Source: Thermomicrobiales bacterium (GTDB lineage Bacteria; Chloroflexota; Chloroflexia; Thermomicrobiales; UBA6265). Taken from it: DNA of 64,000 nt. Shown piece by piece: positions 14,720 through 23,716 of the stretch. The DNA lies in the NCBI GenBank assembly GCA_019637585.1, contig JAHBVL010000010.1, positions 1 through 64,000 of the forward strand. Reading direction: 5' to 3'. Under the pieces are notes generated by a model, which saw only the letters and a list, made by a program, of their open reading frames with translations, had not been told where the DNA came from and ran no database searches. Positions within the stretch are counted from its first letter, which is position 1, and every line of letters begins with the position of its first letter. Both the position numbers and the translations under genes were made by a program.

Positions 14720-17434
14720 ATGGACGCGCAAAGCACGCAGCGGGCATTTCTGTTTACCGATATCGAAGGAAGCACCCGGCTTTGGGAGCAGCGCCCTGAG
14801 GCGATGTCGCGGGCGCTGGCGGAACACGATCGCCTGATTCGCTCGGCGGTGGAGACGTCGCGCGGCAGGGTTTTCAAGACGGTCGGCGATGCTGTTTGCG
14901 CGGATTTTCCGACAGTCGATGCCGCGCTTGCCGCCGCTGTCGCCGCGCAACTGGCGGTCGAGTCCTTTCCCTGGCATGCGTTGGATCTCGATGCGCCGCT
15001 GCGGGTGCGCATGGCAATCCACCAGGGAAGGGTCGGGGAGTCGAACGGGGAGCTGGCTGGTCCCGTCCTCAATCGCCTGGCTCGTCTCCTTGCTGCTGGT
15101 CACGGTGGGCAGATTCTCATCGCGGGAACTGCCGCCGATGCGCTGGATCAGCCCTCCATCGCGGGATTGGAGCTGAGATCGCTGGGCGAACGCCGCTTGC
15201 GCGATGTGCCCGGCGTCGAGCAGATTCTGCAGGTTGTGGTCCCGGGGGTGCAGGAGATCTTCCCGCCGATCCGCACCCTCGACCCGGTCGCCCACAATCT
15301 GCCCGTCGCGCCGACCGCCTGTCTGGGAAGGGAACCGGAGCGGCAGCGAATCCGAACATTCTTCGGCCCGACCGGGACACGATTGGTGACCTTGATCGGT
15401 CCGGGTGGAATCGGCAAAACGAGGCTGGCGATAGAGGCGGCATACGATCTGCTCGATGAACAACCGCACGGGGTGTGGTTCGTCGATCTCTCGGCTATCC
15501 GCGGTGACGACCAGGTGGCGGGCGTCATCATGCGCGCCCTTGACGTGCCGGAGGAGAGCGGCGAACCGGTGGAGGAATCGCTGGTTCGCTGGTTTACCGG
15601 CAAAGAGCTGTTGCTCGTGGTCGACAACTGCGAGCAGGTCGTCGAGGAAGTGGCCCGGCTCATTGCCCGAATACTCCGCGGATCGGGGGGTGTGCGTGTG
15701 CTGGCGACGAGCCGGGTCGCACTCGAGATTCGGGGGGAGCAGCGACTGCCGGTGGAACCGCTGGCGCTGCCCGAAGAGGAACGATCGGTCGGTATCGACG
15801 GGGTCGCGAAGAGCCCCGCCGTTCAGCTGTTTGTAGAGCGTGCGTCCGCCGCGGAACCGTCGTTCTCACTCGACTTGGGCAACGGGTCCGATGTTGCGGA
15901 TATCTGCCGTCGAGTCGACGGGATCCCCCTCGCCATCGAGCTGGCCGCGGCTCGGATCGCGGTACTCGGCCCGGCGGAGCTGCGCAGGGCATTGGAGGAG
16001 CGACTGCCGTCGCTGACGGGTGGAGCGAGAGATCTGCCCGACCGTCACCGTACCCTTCGGGATGCCATCAGGTGGAGCTATGAGCTGCTGGCTGCGCGAG
16101 ACCGGCAGGTTTTCGATCAACTTGCGGTGTTCGCCGGAGGGTGGTCGCTCGACGCTGCCGAACGGGTAGTCGGAGGGGAGGCCGCGGAGGTTCTGGTCTC
16201 GCTTACCGCTCACAGCCTGGTGCGCTCCGACGGACTCGACGGCAACGAGCATCGATACATCATGCTGGAAACCATTCGCGAGTTCGCACAGGAGCAACTC
16301 GCGGATTCTGGTTGCCCTGACGGTCCACGCAGGCGTCACGCCGACTACTTCGTCGATCTGGCCGCACAGGCATCACCATTGCTGGCTGGGGGTGAGCGTC
16401 AGGCACTCTGGATGCAGACGATCGGCAGGGAGTATGCAAACCTGTTGGAAGCGCGGACGTGGCTGCGATCCCGTGGTGACGGCGACGCAATGCTGCGGAT
16501 GGGAGCCGACATCTGGAATTACTGGTTGCTGACCGGCTCCCACCACGATGGAGAATCCTGGTTGCGAGACGCATTGGACCTGACGTCTCAGTCTGTCACC
16601 CCTGTTCGAGCCCGGGCGTTGCGCAAACTCGGCAATATGAAAATCGAGGGAGGAGACACGGGCGCTGCGCTGCGACTCTATGAGGAGAGTCTCGAGCTCG
16701 AAACGACGATGGGCAACGCCGAAGGCATCGCGGAGGCGAAAGGCTCGCTCGGCATGGTCGCCCAGATGCAGGGCCGGTACGACGAGTATCGACCGCTGCT
16801 CGAGGAGAGCGCCGCAATCTGGAGAGATCTTGGCAATCTGCGAGGTGAAGCGATTGCGCTGTTCAATCTGGCGATCGGAAGCAGAGAAGAGGGCAAGCCG
16901 GACGCGTGCCGGGAGGATCTGCGGACGATACGGCAGATGCAGGAGGAGCTTCAGGATCAACGCGGTATTGCCTACAGCTCCCTGCTGCTGGCGCAGGTCG
17001 AACTCGACTGTGGGCATGTCGATCTCGCCGATCGCCTCCTGACTTTGGCAACGGCGGAGTTTCAGTCAGATGGGGACAGTGCGGGGCTCGCCAGAGCGTC
17101 GGTCGTTTCGGCTGAGATCGCGCTGCATCGCCTCGATGTGCAGGGCGCTCGCGATCTGCTGACCGAGGTCTTGTCGGTGTTCGAGGAACAGCGTGATCTG
17201 GCGGGATGTGCGGAGGCGAAGGAAGGCCTGGCCGAGGTGGCGATGCTGCGAGGAGACCCTGAAACCGCCCGCCGCTATCTGCAGGAGGCGGATGATCACC
17301 GGCGCCAGTGCGGTTGGGTGCTGCCTCTCTGCCGTCGCGCCAAAGTGGCGGAAATGCGAGCACGCCTTGCCCGCCAAATCGATGAGGATGCCCTCTCGGT
17401 TCCCTACGAAACCGAGGTCATCGAGCGGCAATGA
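14720..17434 (+). CDS. Class III nucleotidyl cyclase - NB-ARC ATPase - TPR signalling protein (copy 2)
   Basis: A 904-residue paralogue of 11377-14067 with the same three parts. The cyclase domain (residues 1-170) retains FTDIEGST with the first metal Asp, KTVGDAV with the substrate Lys and second metal Asp, and the Asn...Arg pair (LNRLARLL). The ATPase has Walker A GPGGIGKTR near residue 233 and Walker B LLVVDNCEQ. TPR repeats fill the C-terminal half and diverge most from copy 1. The start at 14720 is preceded by GGGAG and begins with the same MDAQ as copy 1; the frame opens further upstream at 14525 but overlaps the small gene. Confidence 0.85.
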   Translation: MDAQSTQRAFLFTDIEGSTRLWEQRPEAMSRALAEHDRLIRSAVETSRGRVFKTVGDAVCADFPTVDAALAAAVAAQLAVESFPWHALDLDAPLRVRMAIHQGRVGESNGELAGPVLNRLARLLAAGHGGQILIAGTAADALDQPSIAGLELRSLGERRLRDVPGVEQILQVVVPGVQEIFPPIRTLDPVAHNLPVAPTACLGREPERQRIRTFFGPTGTRLVTLIGPGGIGKTRLAIEAAYDLLDEQPHGVWFVDLSAIRGDDQVAGVIMRALDVPEESGEPVEESLVRWFTGKELLLVVDNCEQVVEEVARLIARILRGSGGVRVLATSRVALEIRGEQRLPVEPLALPEEERSVGIDGVAKSPAVQLFVERASAAEPSFSLDLGNGSDVADICRRVDGIPLAIELAAARIAVLGPAELRRALEERLPSLTGGARDLPDRHRTLRDAIRWSYELLAARDRQVFDQLAVFAGGWSLDAAERVVGGEAAEVLVSLTAHSLVRSDGLDGNEHRYIMLETIREFAQEQLADSGCPDGPRRRHADYFVDLAAQASPLLAGGERQALWMQTIGREYANLLEARTWLRSRGDGDAMLRMGADIWNYWLLTGSHHDGESWLRDALDLTSQSVTPVRARALRKLGNMKIEGGDTGAALRLYEESLELETTMGNAEGIAEAKGSLGMVAQMQGRYDEYRPLLEESAAIWRDLGNLRGEAIALFNLAIGSREEGKPDACREDLRTIRQMQEELQDQRGIAYSSLLLAQVELDCGHVDLADRLLTLATAEFQSDGDSAGLARASVVSAEIALHRLDVQGARDLLTEVLSVFEEQRDLAGCAEAKEGLAEVAMLRGDPETARRYLQEADDHRRQCGWVLPLCRRAKVAEMRARLARQIDEDALSVPYETEVIERQ

Positions 17435-17566
17435 GCGTGGGCAACATCATGTGAAGCGGCGCGATATGTCGCGCCAAAGATACTGACGGGCTGGGAATCC
17501 GCTGGTACCATGAATCTGGAACATCGTTCACTTTCGGCGACAGACGATTTCTCCTGGAGTTGTGAA

Positions 17567-18178
17567 ATGGCGAATGACTCGACCTGCGCTTCCTATTCGT
17601 TCAAGCCGTCCGGAATCCTGGAAAGGCATGCAGAGGAAGGTACCTCGACCCCGGGGTGGACGAACGATGAAGTCGGGGAGCAGACCGATCTCGCTGTCGT
17701 CGACATCGTCTGTGACGGTCAGTTCGTTGCCATTTCGACGGGACGGCAACTCTCAGTGATCGACGCCGAGTCAGGGACGTTGCGGTGGCAATTCGACCAT
17801 GAGAAGTATGAACAGAATGTTGAGTGCCTCTCCCGGCTGACGCTTGTTGATGGCAAGGTGTTCGTCAATCGCACTGCCTCCTGGCGTGAGGCGGATGATG
17901 GCAAGCTGGAGGTCTGCACGGAAGTGCGCTCCTACCAGCTCGACGCGGAGAATGCTGAGGCAGCGCTTCTCGGAATCTTTCGCGTCAATGTCGCTCTTCC
18001 CCTGCTCGCGTTCGAAGTGCGGGGAAATCACCTGGTCGGTCGTAGCGTCGAAGGATCCCTGATCGAGGTACCCCTGAACCTGAGCGGGGGCGGGGTTGGA
18101 GCATGTCCGGACGCGGACGACGAAGAGATCGATATCGGTGGTTGCGGCTGGCGGTGCTTCGGGCGGGTCATGGAGTAG
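17567..18178 (+). CDS. Hypothetical protein with one beta-propeller-like blade
   Basis: A protein of about 203 residues, not recognised as a known family. One segment (QLSVIDAESGTLRWQFDHEKY) resembles a blade of the PQQ/quinoprotein beta-propeller type, but the rest has no clear repeats. The C-terminus is acidic and holds three Cys in the last 20 residues. No signal peptide is visible. The start at 17567 has a TGGAG site 9 bases upstream; an ATG at 17510 would add 19 residues. It lies 3' of the second cyclase gene and convergent with the decarboxylase operon. Confidence 0.45.
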   Translation: MANDSTCASYSFKPSGILERHAEEGTSTPGWTNDEVGEQTDLAVVDIVCDGQFVAISTGRQLSVIDAESGTLRWQFDHEKYEQNVECLSRLTLVDGKVFVNRTASWREADDGKLEVCTEVRSYQLDAENAEAALLGIFRVNVALPLLAFEVRGNHLVGRSVEGSLIEVPLNLSGGGVGACPDADDEEIDIGGCGWRCFGRVME

Positions 18179-18187
18179 AGCCGCGGT

Positions 18188-19627
18188 CTACAGTGCGCCG
18201 AGCCGACCTTGCTGCCGGACCACCTGCTGCAAGACCTCGACGTCCGCCGCCGAGGTCGCCCAGTTGTCGAACGCGCAACGAATCGCCTGTTTGCCTTGCC
18301 AGCGTGTCGGTGTGAGGAAGACGCGGCCGTCTCGCTGGATGGCGGCGACGGCGTCGCGATTGAACTGATCGGTCGCGGCGTCGTCCAGGCCGTCCGGGGT
18401 GAAACGCCAGCAGACCATGTTCAAGCGGACTGGCGCCAGGAGCTCGACGCCGTGCGTCTGATCGAGCCAGCTCCCGAACGCGGCCGCGTTGTCGAGGCAC
18501 CGTTCGACCATGGCGCGATAGCCGGCGCGGCCATACGCTTTGAGTGCGCACCACATCGGCAAACCGCGAAATCGGGTCGAGAAAACCGGACCGTAGCCGT
18601 CGAGATCCTTGCCGATTTCGCCGATCGGTTCGAGATAAGCGCCCCGGGTGCTGAACGTTTCCAGCAGCAGCGACTCGTCACGGACGAAGGCGAAACCGCT
18701 GTCGTAGGGCACGTTGAGCCACTTGTGGGCGTCGCACCCGGCTGAATCGACGCGTTCGATCCCCGCGAGCAGATGTGCGGTGCGGGGCGAGAGGTTGGCA
18801 TAGAGCCCGAACGCGCCATCGACATGGATCCAGCCGCCGCCCGGATGATCCGCGACCAGGTCGGCGATGCCATGCAGGTCGTCGAATGCGCCTGTATTGA
18901 CCTCTCCGGCGTTGGCCACGACGATCACCGGTCCATCGATCGAGGAAAGCGCGTCCTGGAGCGCGGCGAGGTCGAGAACGCCATCGATCGCCGGGAGTTT
19001 CCGGATGGCATTTCGCCCGAATCCCAATGTGCTCAGACTCTTCACCGCGCTGGCGTGAATCTCGGTACTGCTCAGAACGGGAATCGGTGGATGACCGCCC
19101 AACCCGTCCGCGGCGGCATCGAAGCCGAGCTGCCAGCTGGCCCACTGCCTGCCGGCGGCCAGTCCGACCAGGTTGGACATCGTCGCGCCCGAGGTCAACG
19201 TTCCCGCCCAGGAGGACGGCAGCAGGAAGAGCTCTTTCAGCCAGCGAAGCACCGCTTCATCGGTGTGTGAGGTGCAGGGGCCGGCCACCCAGAGTCCCGA
19301 GTTCTGATCGATCGCCGATGCCAGCCAATCGGCAGCCAGCGATGCCGGTGTGGTGCCGCCGATCACGAAACCGAAGTTGCGCGGTCCCGATGAACCGGTG
19401 ATGCCCCGTTCAGCGCGGTCCAACCAGGCTCGAACGGCGTTCTCCGGCGAGCAGCCATCCTCCGGAAGTGGCTCGTCGAAGAGCGCGGTCATCTCTGGTG
19501 CGGTGACGTCCGTCCCGGCGCGATGGTTCGGCAGCGCTTCCACATACCGCCGGGACCATTCCCACACCCAATCGAGCGCAGGCAGTGTTTCCGCAAACGG
19601 ATTCGCTGCGGCGGAGTCGGAACTCAT
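18188..19627 (-). CDS. Group II PLP-dependent decarboxylase (aromatic amino acid decarboxylase-like)
   Basis: A 479-residue PLP enzyme of the group II decarboxylase family, which includes aromatic-L-amino-acid, glutamate and 2,4-diaminobutyrate decarboxylases. The PLP lysine is in the segment DAHKWLNVPYDSG, preceded by WIHVDGAFG with the Asp that contacts the pyridine nitrogen, and FTSGATMSNL-like glycine-rich contact (TSGATMSNL). The ATG at 19627 has AAGGAA upstream and overlaps the stop of the preceding gene as ATGA, so the two are translationally coupled. The partner gene encodes a formamidase-like enzyme, suggesting a shared catabolic route for an aromatic or N-acyl amino acid. The substrate is uncertain. 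Confidence 0.85.
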   Translation of the reverse strand: MSSDSAAANPFAETLPALDWVWEWSRRYVEALPNHRAGTDVTAPEMTALFDEPLPEDGCSPENAVRAWLDRAERGITGSSGPRNFGFVIGGTTPASLAADWLASAIDQNSGLWVAGPCTSHTDEAVLRWLKELFLLPSSWAGTLTSGATMSNLVGLAAGRQWASWQLGFDAAADGLGGHPPIPVLSSTEIHASAVKSLSTLGFGRNAIRKLPAIDGVLDLAALQDALSSIDGPVIVVANAGEVNTGAFDDLHGIADLVADHPGGGWIHVDGAFGLYANLSPRTAHLLAGIERVDSAGCDAHKWLNVPYDSGFAFVRDESLLLETFSTRGAYLEPIGEIGKDLDGYGPVFSTRFRGLPMWCALKAYGRAGYRAMVERCLDNAAAFGSWLDQTHGVELLAPVRLNMVCWRFTPDGLDDAATDQFNRDAVAAIQRDGRVFLTPTRWQGKQAIRCAFDNWATSAADVEVLQQVVRQQGRLGAL

Positions 19628-20442
19628 TCGCGTTCCTTCTGGACAATGGCGACCGGCCGGACCGGCGATCCTGTCGCGCCGTTGAACTTGAGTGGCGTGC
19701 AGACGAAGGTGAAAGTCCAGCACCGGTCGGCGGCCAGGGTTTCCAGATCGAGATTCTCGATAATGAAGATCCCGGCGCGAGCCAGGAGATAGAGATGTCC
19801 CGGCAGCTCGCATCCGGCTTCCTCGTCGAAGAGCCCGATGACATCCCAGGCCATGTTGTCGGCTCCGACGGCCAGGACCCCCAAATCGCGCAACCAGATG
19901 GAGCAATCGCCGTCCATGCCCGGACCGGGGAGATAGGTGTCGACGTCGTTCCAGTGAGCGCCGTTGCCGGTGCGGACGAGAACGACATCCCCGGCGCCGA
20001 TCGATACTCCCTGGGCAACTGCGCACGCCTCCAACTCGGCCCGGGTCACGACGTCGCCGGACCGGAGCGCATCCACGCCCCGGTGACTGGCGATATCGAG
20101 GAGCACGGCGGGAGCGACGATCGGGGCGATTTCCTCGACGCCGTGGCGGGAGAACCCGCGCCCGCCGGAGAGTCCCTCGATCGATACACCGCCATAGAGC
20201 GTCTGGTTGTCCGACTGGTGGGAGAGCGCGTCGATATGCGTCCCGGCGTGCTCCATCGAGACGATGACGCCCGAAGCGCCGGAGCGTGGTCCGTCGGCGT
20301 AGTCTTCGTGACGCCGGTGGAGGAAATAGGCGTAGCCCGGCATATGCGACTCGTGGATCGGCATGCCCTGGAAACGGGGCTGCTCGAGGTCATAGATCAG
20401 CACGTCGCGGCCCAGCATCGAACCGGGGGTGGGTGCGCTCAT
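19624..20442 (-). CDS. Cyclase family protein (kynurenine formamidase-like metal hydrolase)
   Basis: A 272-residue member of the bacterial cyclase/kynurenine formamidase family, metal-dependent hydrolases that open amide or lactam-like bonds. The signature HAGTHIDALSH (residues 65-75) supplies His and Asp metal ligands, and VLVRTGNGAHW matches the second conserved block. It is first in a two-gene operon with the decarboxylase. KynB in tryptophan catabolism is one relative, but isatin hydrolase and other members differ in substrate, and this protein is longer than typical KynB (about 210 residues), so the specific reaction is left open. Confidence 0.8.
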   Translation of the reverse strand: MSAPTPGSMLGRDVLIYDLEQPRFQGMPIHESHMPGYAYFLHRRHEDYADGPRSGASGVIVSMEHAGTHIDALSHQSDNQTLYGGVSIEGLSGGRGFSRHGVEEIAPIVAPAVLLDIASHRGVDALRSGDVVTRAELEACAVAQGVSIGAGDVVLVRTGNGAHWNDVDTYLPGPGMDGDCSIWLRDLGVLAVGADNMAWDVIGLFDEEAGCELPGHLYLLARAGIFIIENLDLETLAADRCWTFTFVCTPLKFNGATGSPVRPVAIVQKERE

Positions 20443-20510
20443 ATTCGGGGAATCTCCTCAGCGTTTGCGGCAGAACTGACCTCCAGATGATACGATGCTG
20501 GCGCAGAAAG

Positions 20511-20625
20511 AGCAGTCAGGGGAGAGAGCAGTCAGCAGTCGGCCGTCAGCAGTCAGGACGTGAGTTTGTGGACAACGGTCCGGACCACAAGATTTTCTCT
20601 GCTGACTGCTGACTGCTGACTGCTA
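20511..20625. repeat. Heptamer array locus 1: inverted GCAGTCA arrays
   Basis: Four in-phase heptads (GCAGTCA, GCAGTCG, GCCGTCA, GCAGTCA) occupy 20528-20555, with one more unit near 20511. On the other side, 20601-20621 holds three heptads of the reverse complement (GCTGACT). The arms can pair into a long hairpin. Between them a second small palindrome, TTGTGG at 20566-20571 and CCACAA at 20585-20590, encloses the loop. The array lies in the 316-bp spacer between two divergently transcribed genes. No protein is encoded in this spacer. Confidence 0.8.
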
Positions 20626-20758
20626 CGTGGTACAGATGGATAGGTGATGCGGAACCTCTGTATATGGTCCGGAGCCCGCAGATGCGGCACCATTCCATGA
20701 TGTCTCATTGCCAATTCGCTGGGTGTGAGAACGAAACGCCCACGGTGGTAAAGGAGTC

Positions 20759-22696
20759 ATGATGGGGCGACGATGGTCACTGCGAACACGCTCGGTAGCG
20801 GCAGCCTCGCTCTGTCTCTTGCCGCTGCTCGGCGTTGTTCTCTTCATCCTCGACCAAAGTCTCGAGAACAGCACAGATCAGATCTTCGAAACGCAGCTGG
20901 CGTTTGCGGAAGTCGTGGCACGCGGCATCACGCAGACACTGACTGAAAATCAGGAAGTTCTGACGACGATTTCCGCGGATAGCCGCATCAAATCGATGGA
21001 CCCGGCGCTGGCGCAGGAGGTCCTCGCTCAAGCCAAGGAACTGCGTCCGAGTCTTACCGGGCTCTTCCTGGTCGATCCGAACAAGAACATCGTTGCGTTC
21101 GCGGGGGGCGTCGATCCCGCCGGTTTTGCCGCCGAGATTGGGCCAGCGGCCGAAATCGCCGTGACGGCGGGGGAAACGGCGATTACCGACAAGCTCACCG
21201 TTGCCGGCAGCGACGTGAGCGTGATCGCGATGCTGTCGCCAGTCCTCTCTGAGGCCGAGTCGAGCGAAGACTCCGGTGTGCCGGTCGGGGCGATCGGCTC
21301 GTTCATCTCAGTGGACAGGGTGCAGCGGTCCTTTCTGCCGGTCACGGGTGATGCCGAGAGTCAGACCAGCGTGGCTCTGATCTCCACGATCGGCGTGATC
21401 GCCGATCAGGGATCGCCGGGCAACAACACCTCGGCCATCATGGAAGAACTGGATGATGAGATCGCGGATTCCGTGGCCGGCAAGCGTTCGAGTTTGACAT
21501 ATAGAGACAGCAGCGGACATGAGCGGCAAGGCGTGCTCATTCCCATCGACTACCCCGGAGCCAAGTGGGCCGTTGCGGTTACCGGGCCTTCGCCCAATAC
21601 CTACGGACCCAACCAGAATCTCCTACGGGAGGGGCTGACCGCGCTGGCGATCGCCGCGCTGCTGACACTCCTCCTGGCAACGATTTTCGGCGAGCTCACG
21701 GCGAGGCCCATTCGCCAGCTGACCGCGCAGGCGAAAGCGATCGCCGCCGGCGACCTCGACCAGCCAGTCGAGGTGACGGGAAAAGGAGAGGTCGCGGCCC
21801 TCAGCCAGGCGCTTGGGCTCATGTCGACTCGTTTGACCAGTGAGGTGAAAAACGCGGAAAGCGCGCAGTCCGATATGGCGATGCAGAACGACGTCATGCG
21901 CGAACTGCTCCGGCGGACCGTTCGCACGCAGGAGGATGAGCGGCGCCGGATCGCCGCCGACATCCATGACGCGGTTTCGCCGCTGATCACCGGAGCGCTC
22001 TATCGGGTGCGGGCTCTACTGATTCGCGAGAGCAACGGGCAGGAGCATCACGCCGAGGAGAATGGCGAAGCGCAGGATGGTTTGACGGCGACAGCAGATC
22101 TGCTCGAGCAGTCGATGGACGAGCTGCACAACGTCATTTTCGCGCTGCGCCCGCCGGATCTCGATGACGTGGGCGTCGTCGCGGCGATCGAGCGCTACGT
22201 GAATCAGATCAACCGGACTGGTTTGCCCTGTGAGCTGGAAGTGTCGGGCGACGAGCGCCGTCTCTCGCCTGAAACCCGCTTGAGTGTCTATCGCATCGTC
22301 CAGGAAGCGCTCCACAACTCGCTCCGTCACGCCCGGGCCGACGAGGCTCTGGTCAAAATGGAGTATCTGGACGATGAGCTGCGCGTCTCCGTACGGGACA
22401 ACGGTTCCGGATTCGATCCTGAATCGGCGATCAGGTCGGTATCGCTGGGTTTGCTGAGCATGCAGGAACGGGCCGCCGCGATCGGCGCCGATCTGGACAT
22501 CGTCTCCCGGCCGGGAGCGGGCACTATCGTCGTTTTGCGCCGGTCGTGGCAGAATGATCTTATGGAACCGGCGCTCGATGAAGGTGAGGAGCCTGTCGAA
22601 GAGCCGGTGGACGAGAATGGCCGCAGTGAGGTGTCCGCTCCGCCGACAAACGGAGCCTTGTATCCTGCCGGTCTCCCCGAGGCTCAAAGCACGTGA
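20759..22696 (+). CDS. Membrane sensor histidine kinase, NarL-partner (HisKA_3) type
   Basis: A 645-residue kinase. An N-terminal helix (residues 12-30) and a second one near 285-305 enclose an extracellular double-Cache-like sensor region. A HAMP linker (about 305-360, TARPIRQLTAQAKAIAAGDL) follows. The phosphoacceptor is His403 in DIHDAVSP, of the HisKA_3 class used with NarL-type regulators, followed by an HATPase domain (DNGSGFD near residue 545) and an acidic tail. The ATG at 20759 lies only a few bases from AAGGAG, so the second ATG at 20762 may be used. The stop overlaps the start of the response-regulator gene, giving a coupled two-component pair. The signal is unknown. Confidence 0.9.
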   Translation: MMGRRWSLRTRSVAAASLCLLPLLGVVLFILDQSLENSTDQIFETQLAFAEVVARGITQTLTENQEVLTTISADSRIKSMDPALAQEVLAQAKELRPSLTGLFLVDPNKNIVAFAGGVDPAGFAAEIGPAAEIAVTAGETAITDKLTVAGSDVSVIAMLSPVLSEAESSEDSGVPVGAIGSFISVDRVQRSFLPVTGDAESQTSVALISTIGVIADQGSPGNNTSAIMEELDDEIADSVAGKRSSLTYRDSSGHERQGVLIPIDYPGAKWAVAVTGPSPNTYGPNQNLLREGLTALAIAALLTLLLATIFGELTARPIRQLTAQAKAIAAGDLDQPVEVTGKGEVAALSQALGLMSTRLTSEVKNAESAQSDMAMQNDVMRELLRRTVRTQEDERRRIAADIHDAVSPLITGALYRVRALLIRESNGQEHHAEENGEAQDGLTATADLLEQSMDELHNVIFALRPPDLDDVGVVAAIERYVNQINRTGLPCELEVSGDERRLSPETRLSVYRIVQEALHNSLRHARADEALVKMEYLDDELRVSVRDNGSGFDPESAIRSVSLGLLSMQERAAAIGADLDIVSRPGAGTIVVLRRSWQNDLMEPALDEGEEPVEEPVDENGRSEVSAPPTNGALYPAGLPEAQST

Positions 22697-23328
22697 TATC
22701 AGTCCTGCTGGTCGATGACCACCCGGTGGTCGTCGAAGGGGTACGAAAAGTTCTGGAGACAACCGAGGGGATCTCGGTGACCGGTGTTGCCCACGATGCG
22801 CCCGGTGCGCTCGATCAGGCCCGCCTCCTCAAACCGGACGTTATTCTGCTCGACTTGCGTATGCCCGGCGCCAGCGGAGTCCAGGCGACGAGGCGGCTGC
22901 GGGAGCAGGGAACGCAGTCGGCCATCATCATCCTGACCTCCTACGGCGACCAGGCCTATGTCCGGCAGGCGCTGGAAGCGGGCGCGGATGGCTATCTGCT
23001 CAAGACGACACCACCCGATGAGTTGATTTCGGCGATTCGGAACGCAGTCCGGGGCCGGCGGCAGCTCAGTCCCGAACTCCTCGATGCCGTGCTCCAGGAC
23101 CTTTCCGGACTGGCGCGCGAACAGACCAAGCGGGATGCCGATCTCTCCGAGGAGGATCGGGAGATTCTTCGCCTGGCGGCGCGCGGCTTGACGAACCGGG
23201 AAATCGGCCGGGAACTGGGCCGCAGCGAGATCGCCATCAAGAAACGGCTCCAGGTCATCTTCACGAAACTGAACGCCGTCGATCGGGCTCACGCCGTTGC
23301 GGAGTCGATGCGACGCGGATTGATCTGA
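22693..23328 (+). CDS. NarL/LuxR-family response regulator
   Basis: A 211-residue response regulator. The receiver domain has acidic residues Asp8 and Asp9, the phosphorylated Asp54 (ILLDLRMPG) and Lys104-region (GYLLKT). A C-terminal LuxR-type helix-turn-helix follows (GLTNREIGRELGRSEIAIKKRL), with a less usual AIKKRLQ recognition helix in place of the common TVKxHL. Translation starts at a GTG that overlaps the kinase stop (GTGA). It is the partner of the preceding kinase and probably acts as a DNA-binding output; targets are not evident. The perfect hairpin at 23514 probably ends the transcript. Confidence 0.9.
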   Translation: MISVLLVDDHPVVVEGVRKVLETTEGISVTGVAHDAPGALDQARLLKPDVILLDLRMPGASGVQATRRLREQGTQSAIIILTSYGDQAYVRQALEAGADGYLLKTTPPDELISAIRNAVRGRRQLSPELLDAVLQDLSGLAREQTKRDADLSEEDREILRLAARGLTNREIGRELGRSEIAIKKRLQVIFTKLNAVDRAHAVAESMRRGLI

Positions 23329-23513
23329 TTTGGTTTCGCCCGATTCGAGTGCAATAGTGCCGTCGGTTGTATCCGAACGGGACCGGATATCGTCCTCTGA
23401 GAGCTTTACTATGATGACAGGAACAGCAGACAGCCAACTGCAGTTCCAGCCCGGAATCGGGCGCCCTCAATAGAACCAGCCATCTGTTGAGAGCATTTCC
23501 CTCCTGAGGAGTC

Positions 23514-23554
23514 GGCCGTACGGAACCAGCCATCCGTACGGCCACCTTCTTTTT
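23514..23554 (+). terminator. Rho-independent terminator after the two-component operon
   Basis: GGCCGTACGG at 23514-23523 and its perfect complement CCGTACGGCC at 23534-23543 enclose a 10-base loop and are followed by a T-rich run at 23548-23554. It lies about 185 bases after the response-regulator stop. The remaining spacer (23329-23716) shows no gene. Confidence 0.75.
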
Positions 23555-23716
23555 CAGGCTCCTTTTCGGTCATTTCCCGAAAGATTCCGCGGTCGTCGCG
23601 GGCGAGATGCGCCCCGGTGGTCACGATGCCTTCAGCCAAAAGGTGCAGAATTAGCGTGAACCAGCGGAAAACGCCGGTCGAGACACGATGCGCTCACTAT
23701 CCAAGGATCAAGGTCG

